In this document: piece after piece, positions 25,661-33,205 of the stretch
Layout: every line of letters starts with the position of its first letter
How positions within the stretch are numbered: position 1 is the stretch's first letter
Assembly: GCA_965279125.1 (NCBI GenBank)
Contig: CBDIHL010000045.1
Location: forward strand, 248,001-312,000
DNA: 64,000 nt
Origin: Dinoroseobacter sp965279125
Lineage (GTDB): Bacteria > Pseudomonadota > Alphaproteobacteria > Rhodobacterales > Rhodobacteraceae
Direction of reading: 5' to 3'
Program-made: the position numbers and the translations under genes
The notes under the pieces: generated by a model
What the model was told of the DNA's origin: nothing
The model's input: the letters and a program-made list of their open reading frames with translations, nothing else
The model's database searches: none

Positions 25661-26824
25661 TCACTCCTTAGACCGCACCGCTGCCTCTCGATACCCTTTG
25701 GGCGTCATGCCTGTTTCCCGTTTGAACGCTTTGTAAAACGTTGAACGCGAGTTGAAACCGACATCCAACGAGACCGTCAATGAGTTTGCCAATCCCTTAG
25801 CAATGAGCGGTTTGGCAGCCTCAATCCGGTGATGCGCGATAAAGTCGAAGAACGTTGACCCGATTTGTTCATTGAGCGTTTGGGAAATCTGATTGGGCAA
25901 TGCGCCCACATGGCGGGATAGTTTTTGCAAAGAAAGGTTCGGATCAAGATACAACGCATCCTGTGTCATCGCTGATCTAATCCGCGTCGCAAGCTGTTCC
26001 GCGTGTGCGTCTGTCAAAGCAGATCGCGCATACTTCGGCTCCGACGGATCGTTTGGCGGCGCATCTTCTTCGATCTCCGCTTCTGGTGGAGCAATCGATG
26101 CAAAGGCCACAACGAATAACAGCAGGCAGGCCGTCAGGACGTAGATGAGCTCCTTTACGACGACCTGATCAAACCCTGTATTATCAGCAACAAATGTGAA
26201 TGCGGTCGCAGCCCATAAAGCAACAAGAGACACCACAAACCAGTCGAGCCAACGCAATTCGCGGTTATCAAGGTTGGAATAAAGCGACCGCAGTTTAGAC
26301 CGGTAGTCGCGCAATCGTCTAAGTGTCGCGAAGAGATATAAACAAGATGAACCCACCCAACAGAAAATCAGGATGAACGTGAACAAAACAAGCGTTGAAG
26401 GTGCAATCCCCGCTGGCAGTTCACCCGCGATGAACATCGCAGTTTTGGCTTGGGCTGGCTGCAACCAGTAGCCGAGCATGACCATGCCGCCTACGACCGG
26501 CAAAACGACGTCGCGCCGCCGGATAGCCGAAGACCTCAGTTCGGTCGTCTTTGCGGCCACATAATAGAATACTGCTGGAGGCAGAATTAGCAGCAGTACC
26601 AGTACGGCCGGTAAGTAGAATCCGTACATCGATGGGGCGAACGCAAATACGAGTGGTGTGGAAACGATGCCGCCGAACACGCCAAAGACCAACATGAGAT
26701 AGAAACGTGCATGCCCGTCTTGCGTGCCACGGATCGCCGACATGACGCCCGCCAGTGCTAGCCCCAAGCAGGCGGCAGAAAGGGCAATGGTTCCATCGGT
26801 ATGCATACTAATTGATAGGCCCAA
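25661..26824 (-). CDS. Membrane-anchored AraC-family regulator
   Basis: 387 residues. The first 245 contain about seven hydrophobic helices; the last ~110 form an AraC-type double helix-turn-helix (LSLQKLSRHVGALPNQISQTL and VSLDVGFNSRSTFYKAFKRE, then TGMTPKGYRE). This 7TM-AraC layout puts signal sensing in the membrane and DNA binding in the cytosol. An alternative start six codons in (MHTDGT) exists. It is divergent from a membrane-protein gene that it may control. The signal is unknown. Confidence 0.87.
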   Translation of the reverse strand: MGLSISMHTDGTIALSAACLGLALAGVMSAIRGTQDGHARFYLMLVFGVFGGIVSTPLVFAFAPSMYGFYLPAVLVLLLILPPAVFYYVAAKTTELRSSAIRRRDVVLPVVGGMVMLGYWLQPAQAKTAMFIAGELPAGIAPSTLVLFTFILIFCWVGSSCLYLFATLRRLRDYRSKLRSLYSNLDNRELRWLDWFVVSLVALWAATAFTFVADNTGFDQVVVKELIYVLTACLLLFVVAFASIAPPEAEIEEDAPPNDPSEPKYARSALTDAHAEQLATRIRSAMTQDALYLDPNLSLQKLSRHVGALPNQISQTLNEQIGSTFFDFIAHHRIEAAKPLIAKGLANSLTVSLDVGFNSRSTFYKAFKRETGMTPKGYREAAVRSKE

Positions 26825-26991
26825 TCCCCTACCAGCATCAATGCTCTGCCAACATCATTGTCCGAAGTGTCACTACGGACATTCAAAAGTGTACGCGCCG
26901 TCCCGCACGGACGAAAGACGAGGATTTCTGGGTCAGAGAGGGTTCAAATTTCACAGCCATAGATGTTCGGCCACAGCCGCAGAGAACCCCA

Positions 26992-27687
26992 ATGATTATT
27001 CTTGTGACACTCACCACCATCGCCCACATCGCATCCGGTGCCATCGCCGTTTTGATGGGCGCCATCACACTCGCCGTCCGAAAAGGTGCGAGGTCCCATA
27101 TCAACACTGGCCGCGTCTTCACTGTCTGTATGGGCCTATCGTCATTGCTTGGCGCGGTGCTCGGTTTGATCAAGTTTGAGACCTTCTACATCACGTTTCA
27201 CGCAGGTGTGTTGGGGATGACCTTGGTCCTGAGCGGGTGGATCCTTGCAAGGATGCAGAACGGCCATCTCGGTACTCGGTTCGTTGCAATTGGATTTGTG
27301 AACTTTCTGAATACCGCAGGACTGGTCGCTGCCGGTTTCTGCGCGTTGAGTTTACCAGAGCAAACTCTGCGTGGATTTGCGGCCGCCGACTACTTTTTCC
27401 TAGCGGGCATGGCGGGCATCGCCTTGGCCAACGACCTTGTCATTCTCTTGCGCAAGACCCTGTCTGACAGACATCGGATCGCACAGCACCTGTGGCGTAT
27501 GTGTCTTGGGTTTTTCATCGCAGCCGGTTCTGCGTTCACGGGGCCGGGAGCGAGCATTTTCCCAAAGGTCGTGCGTGACAGCGGTATTCTCTCGCTTCCC
27601 GAACTCACAATCATCCTCCTCATGTTGTTTTGGCTTTTCCGGATCGTGTTTGGGAAGGGGCGTCGCCCACTTTTGAAACGGTCTTGA
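26992..27687 (+). CDS. DUF2306-like membrane protein
   Basis: 231 residues with seven hydrophobic helices. The early part, ending in KGARSHINTGRVFTVCMG, resembles DUF2306 proteins, which carry an HR-x-GR loop between helices 1 and 2. The start at MIILVTL is preferred because the preceding 60 codons of open frame look non-coding and contain no hydrophobic segment. The ribosome binding site is weak. Function unknown. Confidence 0.7.
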   Translation: MIILVTLTTIAHIASGAIAVLMGAITLAVRKGARSHINTGRVFTVCMGLSSLLGAVLGLIKFETFYITFHAGVLGMTLVLSGWILARMQNGHLGTRFVAIGFVNFLNTAGLVAAGFCALSLPEQTLRGFAAADYFFLAGMAGIALANDLVILLRKTLSDRHRIAQHLWRMCLGFFIAAGSAFTGPGASIFPKVVRDSGILSLPELTIILLMLFWLFRIVFGKGRRPLLKRS

Positions 27688-27813
27688 TGCCAGACAACAA
27701 CAGGCTGCTCCGCTCAAAGCACAAACATCTGCAATTCTCCAACCAAAGGCTCATCTCACTGAGCCCCCAAACTTAACCAACGCGCGCTAATGCGCACAAA
27801 GAAAGAGAAGACT

Positions 27814-28656
27814 ATGAAACCTATTACAACAATCACTGCGACCATGCTGGCCATCCTACCCGTTAGCGTCTTCGCGCAAGACGCCGCACAAAACGCTGCC
27901 GAAGACACCTTCGCTGGGCACGGTATCTTTTTCACCGTTTCTGGTGGGTTGGTCTCTGCGCCATCTTTCCTTGGCAGTGGCGAGGCTTCGGTTTACGGGC
28001 TCCCAAATATCTCGGTTGCCATTGGCGACCGCCTAAATGTCTCCTTGCTCGACGGGGTGTCATATGATGTCTACAAGGACGACAATCTTTCCGCAGGGGC
28101 AACCTTAACATATGATTTTGGCCGTGAAGAGACGCCATCCGACCACGCGCTGTTGCTGTCCAGCGCCCCCAATTCAGAGATCGCTGGACTGGGTGATATT
28201 GAAGAGACCGCCGAAGTCGGTGGATACATCGAATACAACTACGGGAACATGCAAGCCACGCTTGAGATACGCAAAGGTGTCGACGGCGGACATGACGGGA
28301 TCGTTGGAGACGTTGATATCACCTACAACGCGCCTGTAGAGATCTTTGGGAAGCAATCTGTCATTTCTTTTGGTCCAACGGCCAGTTTCTCAGATGACAA
28401 CTACGCAAGTACCTTCTTTGATGTCTCTGCGGCTCAATCCACGGCCTCCAGTATCAGTGAGTATGACGCAGACGGTGGTCTCATGTCGTACGGTTTGCAT
28501 GCGTCCGCTTACGTGCCCCTAAATCAGAATGTGGCACTTGTTGGCTTCGCCGATTTTGACCAACTCACTGGAGACGTAGGCGACTCTTCGATTGTGCAAG
28601 AGCGCGGGTCAGATGAGCAGGTGACCGCCGGACTTATCCTCAACTACACCTTTTGA
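27814..28656 (+). CDS. MipA/OmpV-family outer membrane protein
   Basis: 280 residues beginning with a signal peptide (MKPITTITATMLAILPVSVF, cleavage after AQ/FAQ near residue 22), then alternating beta strands and a C-terminal aromatic residue (LNYTF) as in outer membrane barrels. The VSGGLVSAPSFLGS and NISVAIGDRLNVSLLDG segments fit MipA/OmpV. GAGAAG precedes the ATG. OmpV-like proteins bind scaffolding or transport factors; the exact role here is unknown. Confidence 0.8.
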   Translation: MKPITTITATMLAILPVSVFAQDAAQNAAEDTFAGHGIFFTVSGGLVSAPSFLGSGEASVYGLPNISVAIGDRLNVSLLDGVSYDVYKDDNLSAGATLTYDFGREETPSDHALLLSSAPNSEIAGLGDIEETAEVGGYIEYNYGNMQATLEIRKGVDGGHDGIVGDVDITYNAPVEIFGKQSVISFGPTASFSDDNYASTFFDVSAAQSTASSISEYDADGGLMSYGLHASAYVPLNQNVALVGFADFDQLTGDVGDSSIVQERGSDEQVTAGLILNYTF

Positions 28657-28685
28657 TGATTTGAAGGGCGAAGAGGGTAACACCC

Positions 28686-28850
28686 ATGATTAAGTTCAAA
28701 TATCTTTGTATCAGTGTGATCTTGGTTATGGTTGTTGCCTTCGCCGGCCACGCGAGCGTCGCGCCGCTGTCCTTGCAAAAGGGAAAATGGCCCACGGATG
28801 ATGCGCTCTACCATCACGCTTCTGAAGCCGCTGCAGTATCGAGGACGTAG
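28686..28850 (+). CDS. Small secreted or membrane peptide, hypothetical
   Basis: 54-codon frame starting MIKFKYLCISVILVMVVAFA, a hydrophobic helix that looks like a signal peptide or anchor, followed by a short hydrophilic end DDALYHHASEAAAVSRT. It starts 30 bases after the OmpV-like gene and has only a weak ribosome site. It may be a genuine small protein or a truncated gene; I do not recognise a family. Confidence 0.4.
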   Translation: MIKFKYLCISVILVMVVAFAGHASVAPLSLQKGKWPTDDALYHHASEAAAVSRT

Positions 28851-28988
28851 GCGCGCCCCTCTAAGGGATCGTCTGACATGGCTGTCAATTTCGATCCGGG
28901 CATATGAATCCCAGCATCGTTTTCGCCACTGTCCTGCAAACCAATCTTTGTACTGCGCACCACCAAATTCAAGCCAAGGAGAAGGCAA

Positions 28989-29549
28989 ATGACAAATGCT
29001 CTAAAACAACGGATTATTGGCCTTTGTATTCTGGTAGCATTTCCGCTTTTCGGCGGCGGACAAGCGATGTTGGGCACCGAGTTACACGGGCTTGGCCTAT
29101 TCTTGTGTCTGATCAATTCGCTCGTTGTGATTTTAGCCGGGTTTATGATGCGTTCGGTCATGGCGACATCTGCGCCACGAAGCGGAGACATCTATTTTGG
29201 TACCCGTATCGCTGAGGGCTTGTTCTTGGGACTAAGCGTCTTGGGTGTTCATGGGAGTTTCCTGGGTCTGACGATGACCAGCAACACCCTCTACCAGATT
29301 GCGATGACTGTGCTTGGCCTCGGCAGCTTGCCGATGTGTCGCTGGCTGATCGGTTCAAATTTCGTGCCGAAGTGGCTCGGAACATCGGGTTTTGTAGGAT
29401 ATCTATGTCTCGTTGCCGCGATGGGCGCCGCGGCATACGGCGCCGAGACGGCGTCGGTGGCACTGTTGCTGCCAGGAGCCGTATTCGAGGTCTCGTTTGG
29501 TCTTTTTCTCGCTCTGCGAGGCCGGAAGTATGTGCGGCAAAGTCTATAG
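28989..29549 (+). CDS. DUF4386-like membrane protein
   Basis: 186 residues with six hydrophobic helices. The pattern GTRIAEGLFLGLSVLG near residue 75, the WLGTSGFVGYLCLVA segment and the LLPGAVFEVSFGLFLALRG end match DUF4386 proteins. AAGGAGAAGG sits just before the ATG, a strong ribosome site. Function unknown. Confidence 0.75.
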   Translation: MTNALKQRIIGLCILVAFPLFGGGQAMLGTELHGLGLFLCLINSLVVILAGFMMRSVMATSAPRSGDIYFGTRIAEGLFLGLSVLGVHGSFLGLTMTSNTLYQIAMTVLGLGSLPMCRWLIGSNFVPKWLGTSGFVGYLCLVAAMGAAAYGAETASVALLLPGAVFEVSFGLFLALRGRKYVRQSL

Positions 29550-29615
29550 AATGACTATTCCTGCGGCTTCGCGCCTCGCCACAGGGCCAATCTGACAAAC
29601 TGACGGTGCCAAATT

Positions 29616-29634
29616 AATGGGTCCTGACCCCATT
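29616..29634. repeat. Short inverted repeat of the GGGTC-GACCC type
   Basis: AATGGGTCCTGACCCCATT is a near-perfect inverted repeat in the gap between convergent genes. Motifs of this shape occur next to REP-type elements in many genomes; here it might also serve as a transcription end. No transposase is nearby. Confidence 0.35.
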
Positions 29635-29781
29635 CCTCTCACGGCCCAGAGCTGCCATTGGCGCCCCGTGGAGTGAACGGCTGGTCTGAGCCTCGTTGAC
29701 CAATGCTGCACTTCCCACCAACGTCCGCTTAGGGATATTCATCCCAATCACCAGGTCAACGAGCCAGTCTCAGTGCGACAC

Positions 29782-30138
29782 CTAATCAGAGAGACATATT
29801 TTGTTTCCATCCAGATCCCGGACATAAGCAGAGAACTTGGGCCCACGCTGGTGCGGCGCTCCCTCGCAGGTGCCCCCGAGCTCTATGGCCAAAGCGTACA
29901 TTCTCCTGACATCCTCTTCGCCGCCAACACAAAACCCAACCATTGTTCCGTTACCGTTGGTCGCAGGCTTTTCATCAAAGGGTTTGGCCGCAGCGAAGGC
30001 AAAATCCGCACCAAGCCAGTAAGTCATTCTGTCTGAGGGTGACATGCTTTGAAGGCCCGACTGCGCAAAGAGCGCGTTGTAGAAGATTTTTGCAGCGGCC
30101 ATGTCGTTCGTTCCTACAACAAAGTAGTTCATTTTCAT
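29782..30138 (-). CDS. VOC-family (glyoxalase/bleomycin-resistance-like) protein
   Basis: 118-residue single VOC module: beta-alpha-beta start MNYFVVGTNDMAAAKIFYNALF, a central GTMVGFCVGGEEDVRRMY strand-helix, and the end FSAYVRDLDGNKICLSD typical of this superfamily. GGAG lies eight bases before the ATG. It is divergent from the WYL regulator at 30235 across an operator-like repeat. Many VOC proteins of this length are annotated as glyoxalase-like without known substrate. Confidence 0.87.
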   Translation of the reverse strand: MKMNYFVVGTNDMAAAKIFYNALFAQSGLQSMSPSDRMTYWLGADFAFAAAKPFDEKPATNGNGTMVGFCVGGEEDVRRMYALAIELGGTCEGAPHQRGPKFSAYVRDLDGNKICLSD

Positions 30139-30210
30139 CGTTTCATCTCCTGTGTGCCAGTCGCTTCAGCCCGGCGTTGTTTCAGTGACTCAGGATGTAT
30201 CGACTAATAT

Positions 30211-30223
30211 GACATTTTATGTC
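30211..30223. promoter_or_regulatory. Candidate operator of the WYL regulator
   Basis: GACAT-TTT-ATGTC is a perfect inverted repeat with a 3-base centre, 12 bases before the regulator ATG and in the promoter region of the divergent VOC gene. Position suggests autorepression and control of the VOC gene. Confidence 0.45.
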
Positions 30224-30234
30224 TTATTTGATTC

Positions 30235-30969
30235 ATGGCACGGACGAATGCGCAAGACAGGCTGAGACGATTGGAGTTGCTTGCAGTTCAGCTCAAGCAG
30301 GATGCCCATTGTACGGTCAAAGATCTGGCGCAACAGCATGATGTCAGCGCACGCACGATCGCGCGCGATCTGGCGCTTATGCGGAACCAAGGCATGCAGA
30401 TCGACGCAGATCGCGGACGTGGAGGCGGTGTGCGCCTTGACCGAAACTGGGGCGTTGGTCGAATGAACCTGACATATGCCGAGGCGGTCGATCTCCTTAT
30501 CAGCATCGCAGTTGCGGAGCAGATGAACTCACCGATGTTGCTAGCGAACCTCGCTTCGGTAAGACGGCAGCTAGTGGCTTCGTTCTCGCCCGAGAAACGC
30601 AATAAGGTGAACCGGCTCAAGTCCCGTATCTTGATAGGTGTCACGGCATCGACTTATGTTCAGGCCGGCGCCAAGGCCCCACCAAAAAGGGTTGTGCAAG
30701 CCGTGCATCAGGCCTTTGTCGATCAAAAGGTATTGGAGCTTCGTTATCAACGAGAAGACGGTGCCATCTCCGACCGGCAAATCGAGCCGCAGTATCTGTT
30801 GTTGAAATATCCTATTTGGTACGTCGTTGCGATCGATCGTCTGACAGACGAACCAAGGACATTTCGGTGCGATCGGATGCTTGAGGCTTCAATGTGCGAA
30901 GCGCGTTTCAAGCTCCTGTCGAAAGAAGCGTTCCAACCCTCGTTGGTCGTTGATGACCAGTCGCTGTGA
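30235..30969 (+). CDS. WYL-domain (YafY/DeoR-type) transcriptional regulator
   Basis: 244 residues. An N-terminal winged helix (RLRRLELLAVQLKQDAHCTV to DVSARTIARDLALMRNQGM) is followed by a WYL domain from about residue 140, with the QIEPQYLLLKYPIWYVVAIDRL stretch at the W-Y-L position. No Shine-Dalgarno is seen, so the transcript may be leaderless. It probably represses the divergent VOC gene. The ligand is unknown. Confidence 0.87.
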   Translation: MARTNAQDRLRRLELLAVQLKQDAHCTVKDLAQQHDVSARTIARDLALMRNQGMQIDADRGRGGGVRLDRNWGVGRMNLTYAEAVDLLISIAVAEQMNSPMLLANLASVRRQLVASFSPEKRNKVNRLKSRILIGVTASTYVQAGAKAPPKRVVQAVHQAFVDQKVLELRYQREDGAISDRQIEPQYLLLKYPIWYVVAIDRLTDEPRTFRCDRMLEASMCEARFKLLSKEAFQPSLVVDDQSL

Positions 30970-31123
30970 TCGAACCATGGCCGGTCAGCGGGCAGACATT
31001 CAATGGCAAATCCGCCCCGCATTCCACACACTGGCGCGAACCACAGCGAACAACCGCTGTGAGCCCAGTTTGACCGATCCTGCAAGATGTACGAACGGCA
31101 GCTCCGACGCCAAAGTTTACAGG

Positions 31124-32125
31124 TCAAAGCCTGAACAACCCAAGGTGTTCGACAACTTCGCGTTTGGTAGCGTTTGTTCGGTCTCGTGCAATCTCCGTAC
31201 CTTTTCTAATTACGTCTAAGACATAGGCGGGGTCTTTCGACAGTTGCGCTCTTCGCGTCCGAATAGGAGCAAGCAGCTCTTGCAGTATGCCGTCCAGTCG
31301 TTTTTTAACCACTCCGTCGCCAAGCCCGCCTCGCTGGTACTTTGCCGTCAGCTCTTCAACAGCGATCTTGTCTTCATCAAACGCGTCCAGATACGCGAAG
31401 ACAACATTGCCTTCGACCTGTCCGGGGTCTTCGACACGCAAATGGTTCGGATCGGTAAACATCGCTTTGACGGCGGCGCTGATTTCATCTGGCGATGCCG
31501 AAAGTGGAATAGCGTTGCCACCTGATTTAGACATCTTCGCTTTGCCGTCGATGCCGGGAAGCCGTCCGGCCCTTGGGATAACAGCGACGGCCTCGGGAAG
31601 TACCTTTCGGTTAGCGGTGGAATTGATCCGACGCACTATCTCATTGGTCTGTTCTATGAGTGGCGCTTGGTCGTCGCCCACTGGGACCACGGTTGCTTTG
31701 AATGCAGTGATATCAGCGGCTTGTGCCGCCGGGTAGCATAGAAAGCCCGCAGGTATATCACGGCCAAATCCACGCGTCCGGATTTCATCTTTAATCGTTG
31801 GATTGCGTTCTAGGCGGGATACAGTGACGAAGTTGAGATACAGCATCGACAGTTCCGCAAGCGCTGGTAGATGCGATTGCAGGCAGATTGTCGTGCGCGT
31901 TGGATCGATGCCGACAGCAAGATAATCAAGAGCAACTTCCATCACGCTGCGTCGTACCTTTTCAGGATCATGAGCGTTATCGGTTAGTGCTTGAGTATCC
32001 GCCAGAAGCAAAAATTGCTCATGACTGTCTTGGTACGCCAAACGGTTTGCAAGCGAACCTGCGTAGTGGCCGATATGAAGAGGCCCCGTCGTGCGGTCTC
32101 CGGTAAGAATGACTGGTTTGGTCAT
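31124..32125 (-). CDS. trpS: Tryptophanyl-tRNA synthetase, attenuator-controlled (probably accessory)
   Basis: Charges tRNA-Trp with tryptophan. 333 residues; class I signatures are both present: HIGH as GPLHIGHYAGSL near residue 16 and KMSKS as AKMSKSGG near residue 200. The N-terminal TGDRTTGPLHIGH differs from the SGxQPTGxLHLGN form usual for proteobacterial housekeeping TrpRS, suggesting a second, horizontally gained enzyme (inference). The ATG at MTKPVIL has GAGG eight bases upstream; an ATG two codons earlier is too close to it. A leader peptide with tandem Trp codons and a terminator precede the gene. It ends convergently with the WYL gene. Confidence 0.92.
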   Translation of the reverse strand: MTKPVILTGDRTTGPLHIGHYAGSLANRLAYQDSHEQFLLLADTQALTDNAHDPEKVRRSVMEVALDYLAVGIDPTRTTICLQSHLPALAELSMLYLNFVTVSRLERNPTIKDEIRTRGFGRDIPAGFLCYPAAQAADITAFKATVVPVGDDQAPLIEQTNEIVRRINSTANRKVLPEAVAVIPRAGRLPGIDGKAKMSKSGGNAIPLSASPDEISAAVKAMFTDPNHLRVEDPGQVEGNVVFAYLDAFDEDKIAVEELTAKYQRGGLGDGVVKKRLDGILQELLAPIRTRRAQLSKDPAYVLDVIRKGTEIARDRTNATKREVVEHLGLFRL

Positions 32126-32170
32126 GAGCATGTCCTCGTTGAGAAGAGGTACCGCAGGACGCATGGAAAC

Positions 32171-32195
32171 AAAAAAGGCCGCCCAAACGGCGACC
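32171..32195 (-). terminator. Intrinsic terminator of the trpS attenuator
   Basis: On the minus strand GGTCGCC-GTTTG-GGCGGCC forms a 7-bp stem (one G-U pair) with a 5-base loop, followed at once by six T. It lies 27 bases after the leader peptide stop and 45 bases before the trpS ATG, so it would stop transcription before the gene. A segment GGCGAC at 32216-32221, right after the leader stop, is complementary to GTCGCC of the 5' arm and can form the competing antiterminator. Confidence 0.85.
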
Positions 32196-32221
32196 TCGGA
32201 ATAAAATACTGTCCAGTCGCC

Positions 32222-32272
32222 TTATGAGGAGACCAGCCACCAAAAGTTCGAGATGATTTTTGTGCTTTCCAT
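32222..32272 (-). CDS. trpS leader peptide with tandem Trp codons
   Basis: A 16-codon frame MESTKIISNFWWLVSS ending in TAA. The two adjacent Trp codons are at 32237-32242. It is followed by a GGCGAC antiterminator segment and the terminator at 32171-32195, the full architecture of ribosome-mediated attenuation: ribosomes stalling at Trp codons when charged tRNA-Trp is scarce would favour the antiterminator. A pairing CTGGTC/GACTGG between the leader codons and the following segment could form the 1:2 hairpin. The ribosome site before the ATG is weak (AGAGGA about 14 bases upstream). Confidence 0.85.
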   Translation of the reverse strand: MESTKIISNFWWLVSS

Positions 32273-32385
32273 AGAACTGCGTGTAATCCTCTAACCAAGG
32301 TCGGTCAATACGGCATCGCTTATATAGGGATTGAGCGTCTGAAGCGGACTCTCGCGCATCCGCAGCGAATTCACCCTCTGTCCCT

Positions 32386-32560
32386 CGCCTAGTTGGTCGA
32401 ATCCGGTCGCAGCGAAAGGACAGTCTGAAATCTCACGGGTTTGGTGCTCGTGAACGGCCAGTCTGGGGAAATCTGCTGCGCCGCCGAATTTCTCGCGCGG
32501 CATCTGCGAAGCGTTTCTGCGTCAGCAAAAGCCGCGTGAGCAAAAGGCAGCATAGTCCGC
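32386..32560 (-). repeat. 175-bp inverted repeat, right copy
   Basis: Reverse complement of 20281-20455 with two mismatches in 175 bases. It lies 113 bases upstream of the trpS leader peptide start. Outside the repeat the flanks are unrelated. Together the copies bracket 11.9 kb of accessory genes. Confidence 0.93.
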
Positions 32561-33205
32561 ATCTTGTAAGTTCGACGTCTGATCTATGCTGCGACATACA
32601 CGAACGGCCGGTTGAATCGCTGCGCGGAAGCACGAACTTTTTCGCTCATGCCGCATTCTTCACGCTGCGAGCGCACGCAGCACAAGATCACAATGGCCGA
32701 GTCGGGCTCGAAGAAGACCTTCGCTGTGCGATCCATCAACGTCCGCATTGGGCCGTACGCTACCGGACACCACGCTCGACACAAAGGGCGGGAAGCCGCC
32801 ATTCGCTGCGCCCTAAACAAATGACCGCTCTTGGGCTTAGCTACGAACCGATCCTTTTTCGTGGCAGCTTCCATCAAGATGTCTCCCTCATCACATTGAG
32901 CGCGTCGTAGACCGTCACGATTTGGTTGGTTGGTGTATCGGGTAAGCGGGCCTTTTTTGCCTTGAGAATGACGCCGAGGTTCATGACCTTGGGTTTGCAT
33001 TTTAGCCAGGGCGTGCAATGCTTTGGGAAGCGAGCGGGAGACATAGGATCGGGTGATGCACCCCCTTATACTGCGCCAACCGTATTCAAGCCGGACAGGC
33101 GGAACCGTGTCTGCTAAGCTTGGGCCGTCGATCAAGCCATTTGCTTCAGACAGGCAAGTGCGGTTGAACTATCCGTACTAGCCCTGAAAAAAGCTGTCGC
33201 AGCCT
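32561..33205. other. Gene-free gap with dispersed repeats
   Basis: About 645 bases without a supportable gene; open frames on either strand have no recognisable content. It contains a HAAF-type block at about 32635-32690 on the plus strand and, at 32748-32789, a 42-base block repeated at 36561-36602. Confidence 0.55.
32748..32789 (+). repeat. 42-bp direct repeat, copy 1
   Basis: From TTGGGCCGTACG through CACGCTCGACACAAAGGGC, matching 36561-36602 with a single C/T difference. Both copies lie in gene-free DNA and are followed by a looser shared TTCGCTGCG. Confidence 0.85.

Noticed and set aside
32584..33135. 183-codon minus-strand frame
   Set aside because: No ribosome site, no recognisable domain, and it runs through two dispersed non-coding repeats.
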